From Warburgia ugandensis (taxonomy: Eukaryota; Streptophyta; Magnoliopsida; Canellales; Canellaceae), in NCBI GenBank assembly GCA_035236585.1, contig CP141136.1:54205136-54269135 (forward strand): a stretch of DNA of 64,000 nt, written 5' to 3'. The notes below the pieces were generated by a model, which searched no databases, was not told the DNA's origin, and saw only the letters and a program-made list of their open reading frames with translations. The position numbers and the translations under genes were made by a program. Shown one piece after another: positions 20,136 to 30,199 of this stretch; the first letter of the stretch is position 1; each line of letters begins with the position of its first letter.

Positions 20136-20600
20136 AAGATATCTGGTTTATATGCCAAAACGTCGATTATGATAGAAATAGTTTATGGTGGATGTAGAAT
20201 AGATAGGAAAAGTACTAGTGGAAGATGTTAATTTCTAGAAACTTTGTTAATTTTAGGGTTTCGAAGAAATAAAAAATTTTGCACTCTCTATCACATAAGC
20301 TAAATACGTGTCAGCTGGTAATTATTGGGCGCAAGTGCTTTAGATGAAACAACAATTACAAGACTATAGCATGCTTTTTGGTCACATTCCTATATTTAAT
20401 GACAATTTTAGTGCAATCAATCTTTCATCAACACTCTAGTGCCAAGTATATTGAGATGAAATATCATTTCCTTAGAGGTCATGAGTCTATTGAGATCTTT
20501 CTTGAGTTTGTTGGAACTTAAACAAGTATCTTTACTAAACCATTGCATGAAGTAGATTTTATATGATTAAAAGAGAACTTGACATAATTGTATGTTTTTA
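20135..20600 (+). pseudogene. pol: SIRE-like copia RNase H C-terminal part, copy 1
   Basis: Near 20186 the reading is YGGCRIDRKSTSG, followed in shifted frames by a DETTITRL / MKQQLQDYSM segment near 20345, PIFNDNFSAINLS near 20390, AKYIEMKYHFLRGHESIEI near 20445 and FTKPLHEVDF near 20533. These are the last blocks of copia RNase H. The domain starts late (its first Asp block is partly gone) and is frameshifted. Confidence 0.75.
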
Positions 20601-21079
20601 AATGTTGATTTTCATGAGTCTTAATGAGTTTTTGAAGTTAGAATGCTTAGATTTGTAAAGATCATTAAAAAATCACACACTCATGTACAATTTGTATACA
20701 AATAGTTGATTATCTCTTTATAAGTGGTAGATTTGATTTGACAAAATAGCTAACCATATTCCTAATACAATCAACTTCTCTCTCAAAGAAAATTTTCAAA
20801 AGTTGAGTTAGTTGAATCTAGTTAAAATTTGTTGATTGTGATTTATAGTTGGATTCACATGAGGGTTTTGCATGTAAAAATAGGTAACTTCACAAAATAG
20901 TCAGTTCAAAACATGTTTTTTAGCTTCATTTTCACATTTGCAGTCAACTAGTCTATGAGGTATCCTGAAACCCTAGCCTTCCCTCAAATCAAGACCCCTT
21001 AAGTCTAATCATTCAAACCTTAATTCAAGTAGTTTAAAGCCTTATGAAATAATTCTCCTTGAACCCATGTACCCAAACT
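20601..21079 (+). other. Spacer between pol and env-like ORF, copy 1
   Basis: AT-rich, no frame. In SIRE-type elements a spacer of this kind separates pol from the third ORF. Nothing else is seen. Confidence 0.4.
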
Positions 21080-21578
21080 TCATTGATTCAACTTATTGAA
21101 ATCACAATGGTGATAAAAGGAGACAACTAAAACTTCAAAGCAGTCAAAGAAAAATGAACCATGGAAGACTTTAGTGAAGAAATCAATAAGAAGTAACGTA
21201 ATTAAAGAGGAATTTGTGGAAAAAGAACCATTACAAGAGGTTATTCCAAACAAAACTAAGAGGAGCAATTGACATTGGAAGAGCTTCAAGGTAAGTGCAA
21301 AAGCAAATATTGGTCGCTTCCAACTCCAAAGACAAGGGAAAAGGGGTTGCTGGTGGAGAAAAGTCGAAGAAAACTTGTACCAAGGAGAACATAGCAAGTA
21401 TACATAGAATCCAATTAGTTTTAAAGCAAAGAATTGTAAGACTACTTTGTAGACAATATGTTTGATCAAAGTATTGCTTTCTACATGAGAACATGTGTCT
21501 ATAATGAGTTGTGGGGACTAAGTTTCAATTCCTAGACCTAGTGATTAATGAGTTGATGGGCAATTAAGATAGAATATA
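21080..21578 (+). pseudogene. Env-like (third) ORF of SIRE-like copy 1, 5' part
   Basis: The plus strand here reads as Lys/Glu-rich fragments, then, near 21450-21480, FDQSIAFYMRT followed by a Trp-Gly-Leu segment. It is cut at the ATATA target site of the Tnt1-like copia and resumes at 26116 with TYDGFVRIIYSN. The order fits the plant 'putative transposon protein' domain that begins with a conserved aromatic/Phe-Tyr-Ser-Asn core. The antisense frame at 21080-21469 is judged a shadow. Confidence 0.45.
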
Positions 21579-21774
21579 TGTTGTGCTATGTGTCTCATTC
21601 CCTTCCAAATATAGATGGGACCCATTTGTTGTTTTATGGAATGAGGAAGAAAGGTTACTTTGTGGAGTAGGCTCACTAGTGAACCATGCAAATTTGGTGT
21701 GTTTATGTAATTATTATTATTTTCTTTTATTCCTTGTTTGTATCTTGATCAAAGTCACTAGTTTTTATTGAACA
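21579..21774 (+). repeat. 5' LTR of Tnt1-like copia, internally deleted
   Basis: It aligns with the first 60 and last 115 bases or so of 25689-26115. About 230 bp between ATAGATGGGACCC and GAAGAAAGGTTA are absent. The lost part probably held most of U3. Confidence 0.85.
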
Positions 21775-21777
21775 ATT

Positions 21778-21789
21778 GGTGCCAAAACC
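21778..21789 (+). other. Primer-binding-site-like sequence of Tnt1-like copia
   Basis: GGTGCCAAAACC follows three bases after the LTR end. I cannot assign the tRNA with certainty. Confidence 0.5.
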
Positions 21790-21819
21790 TAGGTTAGGGT
21801 TAGTGACCTATTAGGTGGC

Positions 21820-22560
21820 CATAAAGATAAAAGGGCCAAAGTTTGAGATTGAGGAACTTGATGGGAAGAACAACTTCAGTATATGACAACGGAAGGTGAA
21901 AGTACTATTGACTAGACAAGATTAAATCAATACATTGACTAGGACGTACCAATGGAGATGGAAGATGAAGAAAGGGAGAAACTTGAGGCAAAAATTGTAA
22001 GTACACCATTTTGTAATGTCTCTCAGATGAGGTTATGTAAAATGTGCTTGATGAGGAGTCTCCACCAAAGTTATGGTAGATGTTGGAGAATTTATACATG
22101 GACGAACAAGCTATATTTAAAGTAGTTATATGCCCTAAATATGTTAGAAGTATCCAATTCGAGGGAGTATCTCAAGTAGTTCAATAAATTAATTAGTGAT
22201 TTATTGTGAGTCAACATAAAGATGGATGAAGTGGACAAGGAGTTGGTATTGTTGGTTGTGCTTCCCCATTCCTATCGAGTCATTACATTGTTGTTTAGGA
22301 AGGTTAAAATAGATAAGCTTACTACCGCTCTTTACTTAAAGATATGAGGAAGAAGCATACTAGAGGAGATTATTTTTAGGTAGGAGTTCTAATAAAGTTA
22401 AGGAAGGATTAAGGAGAAATCTTGATCAAACAAGAATAGGTCAAGATGAAAGTTGAGGATAAAGTTGAATGCTGCTATTTCCACAAAAAAAGACACTTCA
22501 AGAGAGACTGTCCTAAGAGACAAAAGGACAAGATAGGAAGAATGACAATTCTTGTAGTTC
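21820..22560 (+). pseudogene. gag: gag of Tnt1-like copia
   Basis: The reading starts KFEIEELDGKNNFS near 21840 and continues with MEDEEREKLEAKI near 21960 and a YMDEQAIFK segment near 22095, matching Tnt1-type gag. The zinc knuckle region near 22472-22512 reads CYFHKKRHFKRDC, in which the second Cys of CX2C is missing. Stops are frequent. Confidence 0.8.
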
Positions 22561-22639
22561 AATTAGTGTGATAGAAGTAAAAAGGAAAAAGTAGATGAAG
22601 GAGATTTACTCTCAGTCTCCCCAAGTATGAATTATTTTA

Positions 22640-23930
22640 TTGATGTATAGATTATGGATGTTCATACCATGTGTGCCCAAATAGAGAATGCTTTTATAGA
22701 TGTAAATCATATAGATGTGGTTTTCTCCTAATGAGAATGATATTAAACACAAAGTCATTAGAATAGGGATGGTTAAAAATAAAATTGTTTGACAGGGATG
22801 TGAGGAATTTGTGTGATGTTAGACATGCACTCGAGTAGAAGAAAATTTTGATATCCCTAGGTACTTTGGATTCCAATGGTTGCATATACACAACAACAAG
22901 TGGAGTTCTACAGTTATTGAAGGGGCAAACAATTAAGAATCTATACAAGATGACAAGAAGTAGAGTTATAGGCAGAGTTGCTGTCTCTTCACTTGCGAAT
23001 TCCTGCATAGATGACACAAATCGATGGTATATGTGATTGGGGTATGTGAATGAGTGGAACATTATAAAACTTCACAAAAGAAAATTGTTGAGGGGCTTAA
23101 GGTCATGCAATATAGACTTGTGCAAGTAATGCATTTCTTGGAAGTAGTGTATGTTAAGGTTTAAAAGTACAATTATCAGAGAACTGGTATTCTTGATTAT
23201 GTACACTTGGATATATAATGACCTTCGTTGGTCTCATCAAAAGGGGGAGCTTAGTATTTTGTGAAATTCAATGATGAGTTCTCTAAGCAAGTCTTGGTCT
23301 GCATTATGAAGAAGATATCTAAGGTTTTCACCAATAAGTAGTTTAAGGCAGAAGTAGAAAAGGATATAGGAAAGTAGATAAGGTGTCTCATATCAGATAG
23401 TGGGATGGAGCGCAAAGAAAAAGAATTCATGGAGTTTCGCAAGAATGAAGGTATCACCAGACACTTCACTACTTAGAAACTAAATAATAAAGTGAAGTTG
23501 TATAACATATGAATAGAACTCTTCTGGAGAGCAAGGTGCATGAAATTGAATGCAAGGTTACAGAAGAGTTTCTACACTGAAGCACTTAACATAGCATGTC
23601 ATGTTGTAAATTGGTAGAAGAGGTGTTGATAGCAAGGGAGGTTGACTACTCCATGTTAAGGATCTTTGGATTTTTTGCTATGTTTATTACAGAGCGGATA
23701 ATGATCTAAACTATATCCTAATTTTAGAGAGTGCATATTTCTTAGCTATAAGAAGGGCATGAAAGTCTACAAGCTATGGGAACCACGTGCACAGAAACTT
23801 GTCATCAATAGGGATGTCATATTTGATGAATCCTCAATGGTGAAAGAAGGCCAACAAGGTGAAGACGTGTTAGAGGTAATATATGATGTTGAGAAACTAG
23901 TGATTGAGGTGTAGCTAGCTGAGTCAAAAC
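22640..23930 (+). pseudogene. pol: Protease/GAG-pre-integrase and integrase of Tnt1-like copia
   Basis: The segment near 22850-22900 (LGTLDSNGCIYTTTSG) fits the GAG-pre-integrase region. Integrase shows KGGA-stop-YFVKFNDEFSK near 23240, the second acidic residue in ISDSGME near 23390, KEFMEFRKNEGITRHFT near 23425 and a late block ARCMKLNARLQKSF near 23535. A region from 23760 (KVYKLWEPRAQKLVINRDV) matches the integrase-RT linker of this lineage. The frame is broken by several stops. Confidence 0.78.
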
Positions 23931-24039
23931 TCATCTAGCCATGACATTTAACAACCATAGGTGTAAGAGAGCATAGCCAAAAGCAAAAAAGAAGAAAAAC
24001 TATTAAAGCTTCAGAGAGGTGTCATTTTGAAGAAATGCT

Positions 24040-24900
24040 TTTGTTTGCTTTAGTATTTAGTAGTGGAGATCCATCTTCTCGTCATAATGTAGTATTATGC
24101 AAGGATAGAGATAAGTGGATAATAGCTAGGACAGAGGAGATTGAGTCACTACTAAAAAATGAAACTTGAGAGTTGGTTTAACTACTTAAGGGAAAGAAGG
24201 CTATCAGTTGCAAGTGTGTGTTAAGGAAAAATGAGTTATTTACAAAAAAATATGGTAAAATTTTTAGGCAATCTTAATGGCAAAGGAGTACTCGTAGAAG
24301 GAGGTGTTGATTACAATGAGGTCTTCTGGCCTACTATGAAGCATATGTCTATAAAAGGGTGTTGTTAGCTATGGCGGTAGAGTTCAATATGGAACTTAAT
24401 CATCTTGATGCAAAGTTCTCTTCGTAGGAACTTGTAGGGATCAACCGAAAGATTTCAAAATTCTTAGGAAGAAGAACCATGTGTTTAGATTGAAGAGATC
24501 AATTTATGGCTTGAGGCACTATTCAAGGTAATGTTACAACTACTATGACTCCTATATGGTCGAAATTGGATACACCTGCTGTAAGTATGATTATTGTGTT
24601 TACTTTAAGGTTCTTGCAAATGGTTCTTATGTTATGTTGATTTTATACGTCAATGAGATTCTAACTGCTACAAAGGAGATCAGAAACAGATATTTGAAAG
24701 TCCTTGTTAAGTAGGGAATTTGACATGAAGAATTTAGATGCTGAAAGAGGATCCTTGGGATGGACATATGTAAGGATAGGGTTATAGGAAAGTTTTGTCT
24801 TTCTTAGATATTTGAGAAGGTGCTAGACATGTTTAATATGAATAATTTTAAACCAATAAGCACTCCTGTAATATGTCGTTTCAATTTTTCTACTATTTAT
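24040..24900 (+). pseudogene. pol: Reverse transcriptase of Tnt1-like copia, catalytic box lost
   Basis: Recognisable blocks are QPKDFKILRKKNHVFRLKRS near 24436, SIYGLRHYSR near 24498, KYDYCVYFKVLANGSYVM near 24584, and YVNE at 24646-24657 where copia RT has YVDD. Both catalytic Asp are replaced by Asn and Glu, so the enzyme would be dead even without the stops. Confidence 0.8.
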
Positions 24901-24989
24901 GTCCTACTACAGATGATGAGGTCATGTATATGTCTTGAGTGCTATACATAAATGCAGTGTGCTATAGTATCTATGCAATTGTCTGTACA

Positions 24990-25520
24990 AGGCTTGATAT
25001 TTTATATGTTGTTATTGTGGTTAGTAAGACGAATCAAGGGGAGGAGCAGTAGAATATAATGAAGTGGCTTATGAATTACTTGAGAGGTAGAAAGGATTAT
25101 GACATTATGTTTGAAAAGATAGTAAGTACTAGTAATCATAATAGGATATATGGATGCAAATTTTGTAGGAGACTTGAATGATAAAAGATCCACTCTGATT
25201 TTGTGTTTAGTCTAGCTAGAGGACCTATTTGTTGAAGGTCTATATTGCAGTCTACTGTGGCATTATCCACAATACAAGTAGGGAAAGAAGCTTTGTGGTT
25301 GGAGGGATTAATGACTTAGCTTTGGGTTGAAATAGGAAGGTATTCAGTTATATTGATGTAGCCAAATGCTATTTGTTTTGCTAAGAATTAGGTGTATTGT
25401 GCAAGAACTAAACACATAGATGTGAGGCATCACAAGATATGGGAGTGGGTTTCTACAGGAGAGGTACTTTTAAAGAAGATTCATATAAAGGAAAAAGAAG
25501 TGTTCTTATGAAGTTTGCTC
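24990..25520 (+). pseudogene. pol: RNase H of Tnt1-like copia
   Basis: The order GYMDANFVGDLNDKRSTLI (about 25145-25200), a Gly-Pro-Ile-Cys-Trp-Arg-like segment, Ser-Thr...KEALWLEGL, and HIDVRHHKIWEWV (about 25408-25455) matches the C-terminal RNase H of Tnt1-type elements. Stops and frameshifts are present. Confidence 0.75.
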
Positions 25521-25688
25521 CTAAAATGAAGTTCAAACATTGCTTGGATTTACTTAGTTTCACTTGATTATTGAAAACAGGTGGAGCTCCTTGGGTTTGT
25601 GGTGCAGTAAGGCTACATCTTTAATTTAGAGGTAGGAAGAGGATCACTAACATCTTTGGGGTGGCTATGAATGAGTCTAGGTGGAGAT

Positions 25689-26115
25689 TGTTGTGCTACA
25701 TGTCTCATTCACCACCAAATATAGATGGGACCTACTTGGTGTTTTGTTTCCTAAAGGAAAAAACTCCCTCTTCAGGGAGTGATCATTCCACTTTAGTCTT
25801 TTTGGGGGTTGGAAGGGTGGAGAGAGAGGGAAACTTAAGAGAAAGTGGTTTTCTCTTGGCTTGTGTTTTCCTGGGTTCTTCTTTAAGGGTTTTGAGAGGT
25901 TGAGCTAGAAGTGTGTATAAGTGATTTTTGGGTTTGATTGATAGAAACCGACAATCTTATACTACCAGCACACTAATTTCTCGTAGTGAAGAAGGGTTAT
26001 TTGGCTGAGTAGACACACTTCCAAATTATGCAAATTTGTTTTGTTTTTACGAGCATTTTATTTTCTTTTATTATTTGTATGCATCTTCATCATAGTCCCT
26101 GCTTCTTATTCAACA
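25689..26115 (+). repeat. 3' LTR of Tnt1-like copia
   Basis: It is preceded by the purine-rich AGGTGGAGAT and starts TGTTGTGCTACATGTCTC. It holds the full-length LTR lacking the deletion of the 5' copy. The frame 25661-25903 across its start is not a gene. Confidence 0.85.
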
Positions 26116-27366
26116 ACATATGACGGCTTTGTAAGAATTATCTACTCAAACGCATGTAGAATGAAGGATGGAACACTGAAAACATATGTGAATAGAACAC
26201 CTTTGCATCTAACTACTATCGAGCTTGGAAAGAAGCTCAAGATCCCTCGTGAGGATTGCATACTAACAGGCAATTTGTTTGCATACCTCTAAGGAGGAGG
26301 TAATTCAACTTTGGCTTGGAAGAGAATTAGTTGATGAGAAGACACTAATCAAGGTTAGTAACTTGAGATTGGAGATTGGATTGCTACACACTAGTATGCA
26401 TCAAACTTTAGTACCAAAACCTAAGATTTTACACTTCTAAGAAATCTTAATGTATTTGGTCTATATGATCTACAAAGGAATGAAGATGAATTTCTCACAA
26501 ATCATTCTAGATCATATATGGATCTTAAGGAGGAAAAAGGAGGCCAATCTTCCTTATGACATACTAATAACAAAACTTGATATTGAATATGAAGTTCCAC
26601 TTGGCAAGGAAAATGTCAAGCTCCTTAAAGATTGTTTACTTCTAAATGCCACTTACATAAGGTACATGGGTTTGAAAAGGAAAATGGCAAGTGGTTAGTA
26701 GATAAAAAGGCAAGAGACTATGGTATGTCTAGATTCAATGAGAAGGGTGAAGGGCAAGAGTGAAATGAAGAAAGTGTTACTGAAGAATGCCAAGCCATTG
26801 GGCCAACAAATAAAATTTTTCAAAGAGATGTGCAAAAGGCCATGGATCAAGGCCTTCAAGTAGAACAAAGAATGAGAGGGGATGGATTTTTGAGATCCCA
26901 TTTTCAATAGTTATTCACCATGCGGGAGTAACTCTTGAAGAGTCAAATTGAGAAAGCCACAAGTGTAGAGTGATAAAGCATAGCTTCAAGTGCATTCATA
27001 GAGGATAACCTTGATCAGATCCTATGATGATTGAAATTAAGAACTTAAAGTAGAATCAACCAAAAGTTCAGCTTAAAAGCAATGAGAAGTGGAGAAGCCT
27101 TAGGAGAATAATTGGAAGATGTGATAGGCCATAACTTTCAATTCAAGACATTTGCTGCCTATTAAGCCATCATTTTCTACCCATCTACCTTCAATTCTAA
27201 GATCATCCAAGATCACACCTTCCACCACCTCTACCACCTCACTTCCAACGTCTTCTACCTCACCTATCATAACAAAACCTATTGATCCAAATGTGCAAAC
27301 ACACATTGTCTCCTTTCTTACCCAACAACAACTTAAGGGGAAAGAGAAGAAGAATGAAGAAAAATA
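26116..27366 (+). pseudogene. Env-like (third) ORF of SIRE-like copy 1, 3' part
   Basis: It resumes with TYDGFVRIIYSNACRMKDGT, then LHLTTIELGKKLKIPRED near 26205, then 26450-26698 with LPYDILITKLDIEYEVPLGK. This is the plant 'putative transposon protein' pattern (Val-Arg-x-Phe-Tyr-Ser-Asn; Leu-Pro-Tyr-Gly-Met-x-x-Thr). A Thr/Ser/Pro-rich stretch follows at 27152-27290, then a Lys/Glu-rich end. The part from 26330 is homologous to 30210 onward in copy 2. The role of this ORF is not known to me; 'env-like' refers only to its place after pol. Confidence 0.6.
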
Positions 27367-27966
27367 AGAAGAGAAAAAGACCAAGATCAAGACACTAAAG
27401 TTGAATGAGCTTATGGGTTCATTAGTGACTTATGAAATTAGTGAAAAGGACAAAGATTACAAAGAATTCAAGAAGATAAAGACCAAGGTATTGTTCTCAA
27501 GTGTTGATAATAATGAAAGTTTAGTTGATAATTGTCACTAGAAGATTCAACAAACAGATCAAGGGAAAGAAGGGTAGAGTTGGAAAGAAGTTTTTTAAGA
27601 AGGCTTCTACATGTGTTGATTCTACTCCCAAGAAGGATCCACTATGTGTTTGGGACCAAAAATGTAAGATATATCAAACTTAAGTGTCCACTCTGGAAAA
27701 ATAAGAAAAAGACACAAAAGAAGAAGAATGTTGTTGTAGCAAAATGGAGCAAAAGTGAAGAGTCTTCGTCTTCAAGTGAAGAAGAAAAAGAAGTTGCCAA
27801 CATCTGTTTCATGGCCATTGAAAATGATATTCAACAAGAGGAACAAACTAAGGTGAATGATCTTACTTATGATGAATTGAAACAAGAGTTTGCTGTTCTT
27901 GCTTACGAAATTAAAAAGCTTGGAATGAAAAATAAAGTTCTTATAAAATCTCTTTCATATCTTTGA
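27367..27966 (+). pseudogene. gag: SIRE-like copia gag C-terminal part, copy 2
   Basis: It starts abruptly with ELMGSLVTYEISEKDKDY near 27410, equivalent to the ELDQLMGSL segment of copy 1 near 19948, and has no upstream gag. The frame 27532-27966 has a Lys-rich block, KWSKSEESSSSSEEEKEVAN, CFMAIEND and NDLTYDELKQEFAVL. This Ser/Glu cluster followed by a Met-Ala-Ile-Glu block and a coiled coil is typical of SIRE-type gag. The zinc knuckle between them is damaged. Confidence 0.75.
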
Positions 27967-28439
27967 GTAAGCACGAGATTCTTATTTTCAAAAGAGCTAA
28001 GCTGAGATGAAAAATGAATGAGGGATTGAAAATTTTGAAATAGATATCTCTCAAAAGTGAAATGTTTTAGTGTCTTACGAATGTGAAAATTCGAGAAACA
28101 ACGAGTCATACTTCTTACCATCTTTGCTTCATACTCCCATAGATGACCTTCTTTGGAAAACATTGTTCCTTTGAAAATGGTTTGGAGAATAAAGTTTTAG
28201 ATATCTAAAAAATAATTTCTTCTATGAGTCATACTTCTTATTATCATTGCACCACAACTTGATATAAGAAAACCAATTGTCAATTAAATTTTGGTAGTTA
28301 AAGTTAGATATATTAACTCTTAAGTACCCAAACTACAAGTTTGGATACTTAAAAATAAGAAGTGATTATTGATTGGAGGTATGTTTTACATTCAAAGCTT
28401 TAAAAGAACTGTGGTACTCAAATAGTCAAATAGTGGATG
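27967..28439 (+). other. Degenerate gag/protease region, copy 2
   Basis: No frame; AT-rich. By position it should hold the end of gag and the protease, but I cannot recognise them. Confidence 0.4.
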
Positions 28440-29660
28440 TTCAAGACACATGACTGGTGAGAAGAGCTTGATCCTAAAGATGGAGGCTCTATCTCATTTA
28501 GAGGTGATGAAAAAAGGTAAAATAAGTGTATTGGTACTATTAGAATTTTGCCCTTATGCATTCAAATTTTATTACATTGATCATTTGAATCACAACTTCT
28601 ATTATATCAAATCATTGTGTGGTGAAGATGTACGCATTCATTTTAGAAAACATGTTTGTTTTCAATTATAAATGCATTGTATCCAGGAATGATAAATCTT
28701 GGTTATAGAATAGAAGGTTAGGTCATAGTAGCATGAATTATTTATAAAAGCTTTCAAGAGTGGTATTGATAAGCATTCAATTGAAAAAGACAAAGTTTGT
28801 GATGCATGCCAAAAGGAATGCAAACAAAGAGTTCTTTGAAACAGACAAATTTTTGTGATGCATGCCAAAATGGAAAGCAAACAAAGAGTTCTTTGAAACT
28901 ACTTACTGCTTCCAATACATTTAATCTTGGTGTTAAAAGTTCTGCAATTTTTTTGTTAATATATTTTAAAGATATTCATGGGTCTAACTTTTAGCTTCAA
29001 AAGATGGAATTTTCCAAATAAATTCAAAACTTTGCAAGAAACTTCAAAATGAAAAGACTTTACCATTCTTCAATTAGAATTGACAATGGTGGTAAGTTAA
29101 AAATCATGATTTTGAAAACTAATGTTTGCATGACATTAACCATAACTTTTCTACTCCTAGGACTCTTCAAGAAAATGATGTTGTTGAAAGGAAAAATGAA
29201 TCCTAGTAGAACCATGCTTAATGAAAATGGTAAGACAAAATTCGTTTTGGAAAGCTGTGAACAAAATCTGCTATGTTTTGAAGAAATGCACCATGAGACC
29301 TAATTTGAAAAGAACATTTTATGAACTTTGGTAAGGTAGGAAACCTAATGTTTAATACTTTCATGCATATTGTTGCAAATGTTTCATTCTAAACAATGGT
29401 AAGGATAACCTTGAAAACTTTGATGTTAAATATGATGAAGGGATCTTTCATGGTTATTTTTTATATAACAAAGAAAAGTTTTTAACTTGAGGACTCTTCT
29501 AGTTGAAGAGTCCATTCGTGTTGTTTTTTATGAATATTTTTCATATTTGAGAAAGACAAATAGCTTGGATGATGAGAATGATCTTGGAGAAGAAATGGAC
29601 AAGTCCAATACTAACAAAGATGAAGAAACTTTGAAGGATGTGGAGACTTCTCAATCATAA
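28440..29660 (+). pseudogene. pol: GAG-pre-integrase and integrase, SIRE-like copy 2
   Basis: Near 28445 the reading HMTGEKSLILKMEALSHLE is the copia protease/GAG-pre block. KKTKFVMHAKRN and the duplicated CDACQNGKQTKSSLK (about 28855-28900) are the HHCC region. ARTMLNENGKTKF-like sequence at 29200-29245 is in the core C-terminal block, and KDNLENFDVKYDEGIFHGY near 29402 is the downstream GKC-type region. Many stops and a 56-bp duplication break it. The catalytic core around 28990-29120 is poorly kept. Confidence 0.75.
28801..28912 (+). repeat. 56-bp tandem duplication in copy 2 integrase
   Basis: GATGCATGCCAAAA...GAGTTCTTTGAAAC occurs at 28801 and again at 28857. The second copy has TGGAAAGCA where the first has GGAATGCA. 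56 is not a multiple of three, so the copies are out of frame with each other. Confidence 0.85.
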
Positions 29661-29759
29661 CAACAAGATCCACCTTAGGTAAGGGAGACATGCCTACGGT
29701 CATCCAAAGGATCAAAGTCTAGGTGATCCTTTAGTTGTGGTAAGAACAAGATTTAATTT

Positions 29760-29990
29760 GAGAAATGGATGTTAGTTTGTTGTTTCTTATTTCAAGTTGA
29801 ACCGAAGACTACTTATGATGCATTATTAGATGTATATTGGGTCATAAAATTATTAGAAGAGTTGAACCAATTTGAAAGAAATGAGGTTTGGACCCTTACT
29901 CCTAGACCTATGAGCATCTGTCACCAAAACCAAAAGTCTATTTTCAGAAATAAACTTGATGGAATTGGTCTAGTGATTTGATGATGGAAC
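29760..29990 (+). pseudogene. pol: Reverse transcriptase N-terminal stub, SIRE-like copy 2
   Basis: The frame 29769-29981 reads VEPKTTYDALLDVYWVIKLL, then EELNQFERNEVWTLTPRP and FRNKLDGIGLVI. These are the first blocks of copia RT. The remaining RT, with the YVDD box, and RNase H are not found before the env-like ORF starts near 30200, so they were deleted. Confidence 0.75.
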
Positions 29991-30199
29991 TAAAAATTGA
30001 CACCTAGAAATACCTACTTAGAGCATTTTGCTCTAACATGGAAAGATTAAAGGATGATATTATTACTACTTTTGTTCATGCAATGTCCCCAATGCTTTTT
30101 GTAAGTGACCTTGGGGAAATTCTTAACATCAACTATGTTGGTCATTATTAAGAAAAGGCATTGAGTTTAAACAATGTCAAAAATAAGTTTTGAGATTTC
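29991..30199 (+). other. Junction zone between RT stub and env-like ORF, copy 2
   Basis: A short segment near 30050-30180 has fragments such as MERLKDDI and VGHY-stop-EKAL that could be the start of the env-like region. No domain is recognised. Confidence 0.35.

Larger units (their letters stand above)
21579..26115 (+). mobile_element. Tnt1/Ivana-like Ty1/copia retrotransposon, near full length, coding-dead
   Basis: The LTR starts TGTTGTGCTA at 21579 and 25689 and ends TTGAACA / TTCAACA at 21774 and 26115. The flanks ATATA (21574-21578) and ACATA (26116-26120) are a 5-bp target duplication with one change. Domains lie in copia order: gag, zinc knuckle, integrase, RT, RNase H, all with many stops. 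The 5' LTR is only 196 bp against 427 bp for the 3' LTR because of an internal deletion. The insertion splits the env-like ORF of SIRE-like copy 1, so it is younger than that copy. Confidence 0.88.

Noticed and set aside
21080-21469. 129-codon minus-strand frame rich in Phe and Leu as a membrane protein
   Set aside because: The plus strand carries the decayed env-like ORF, and antisense of Lys/Glu-rich DNA yields Phe/Leu-rich frames by chance.
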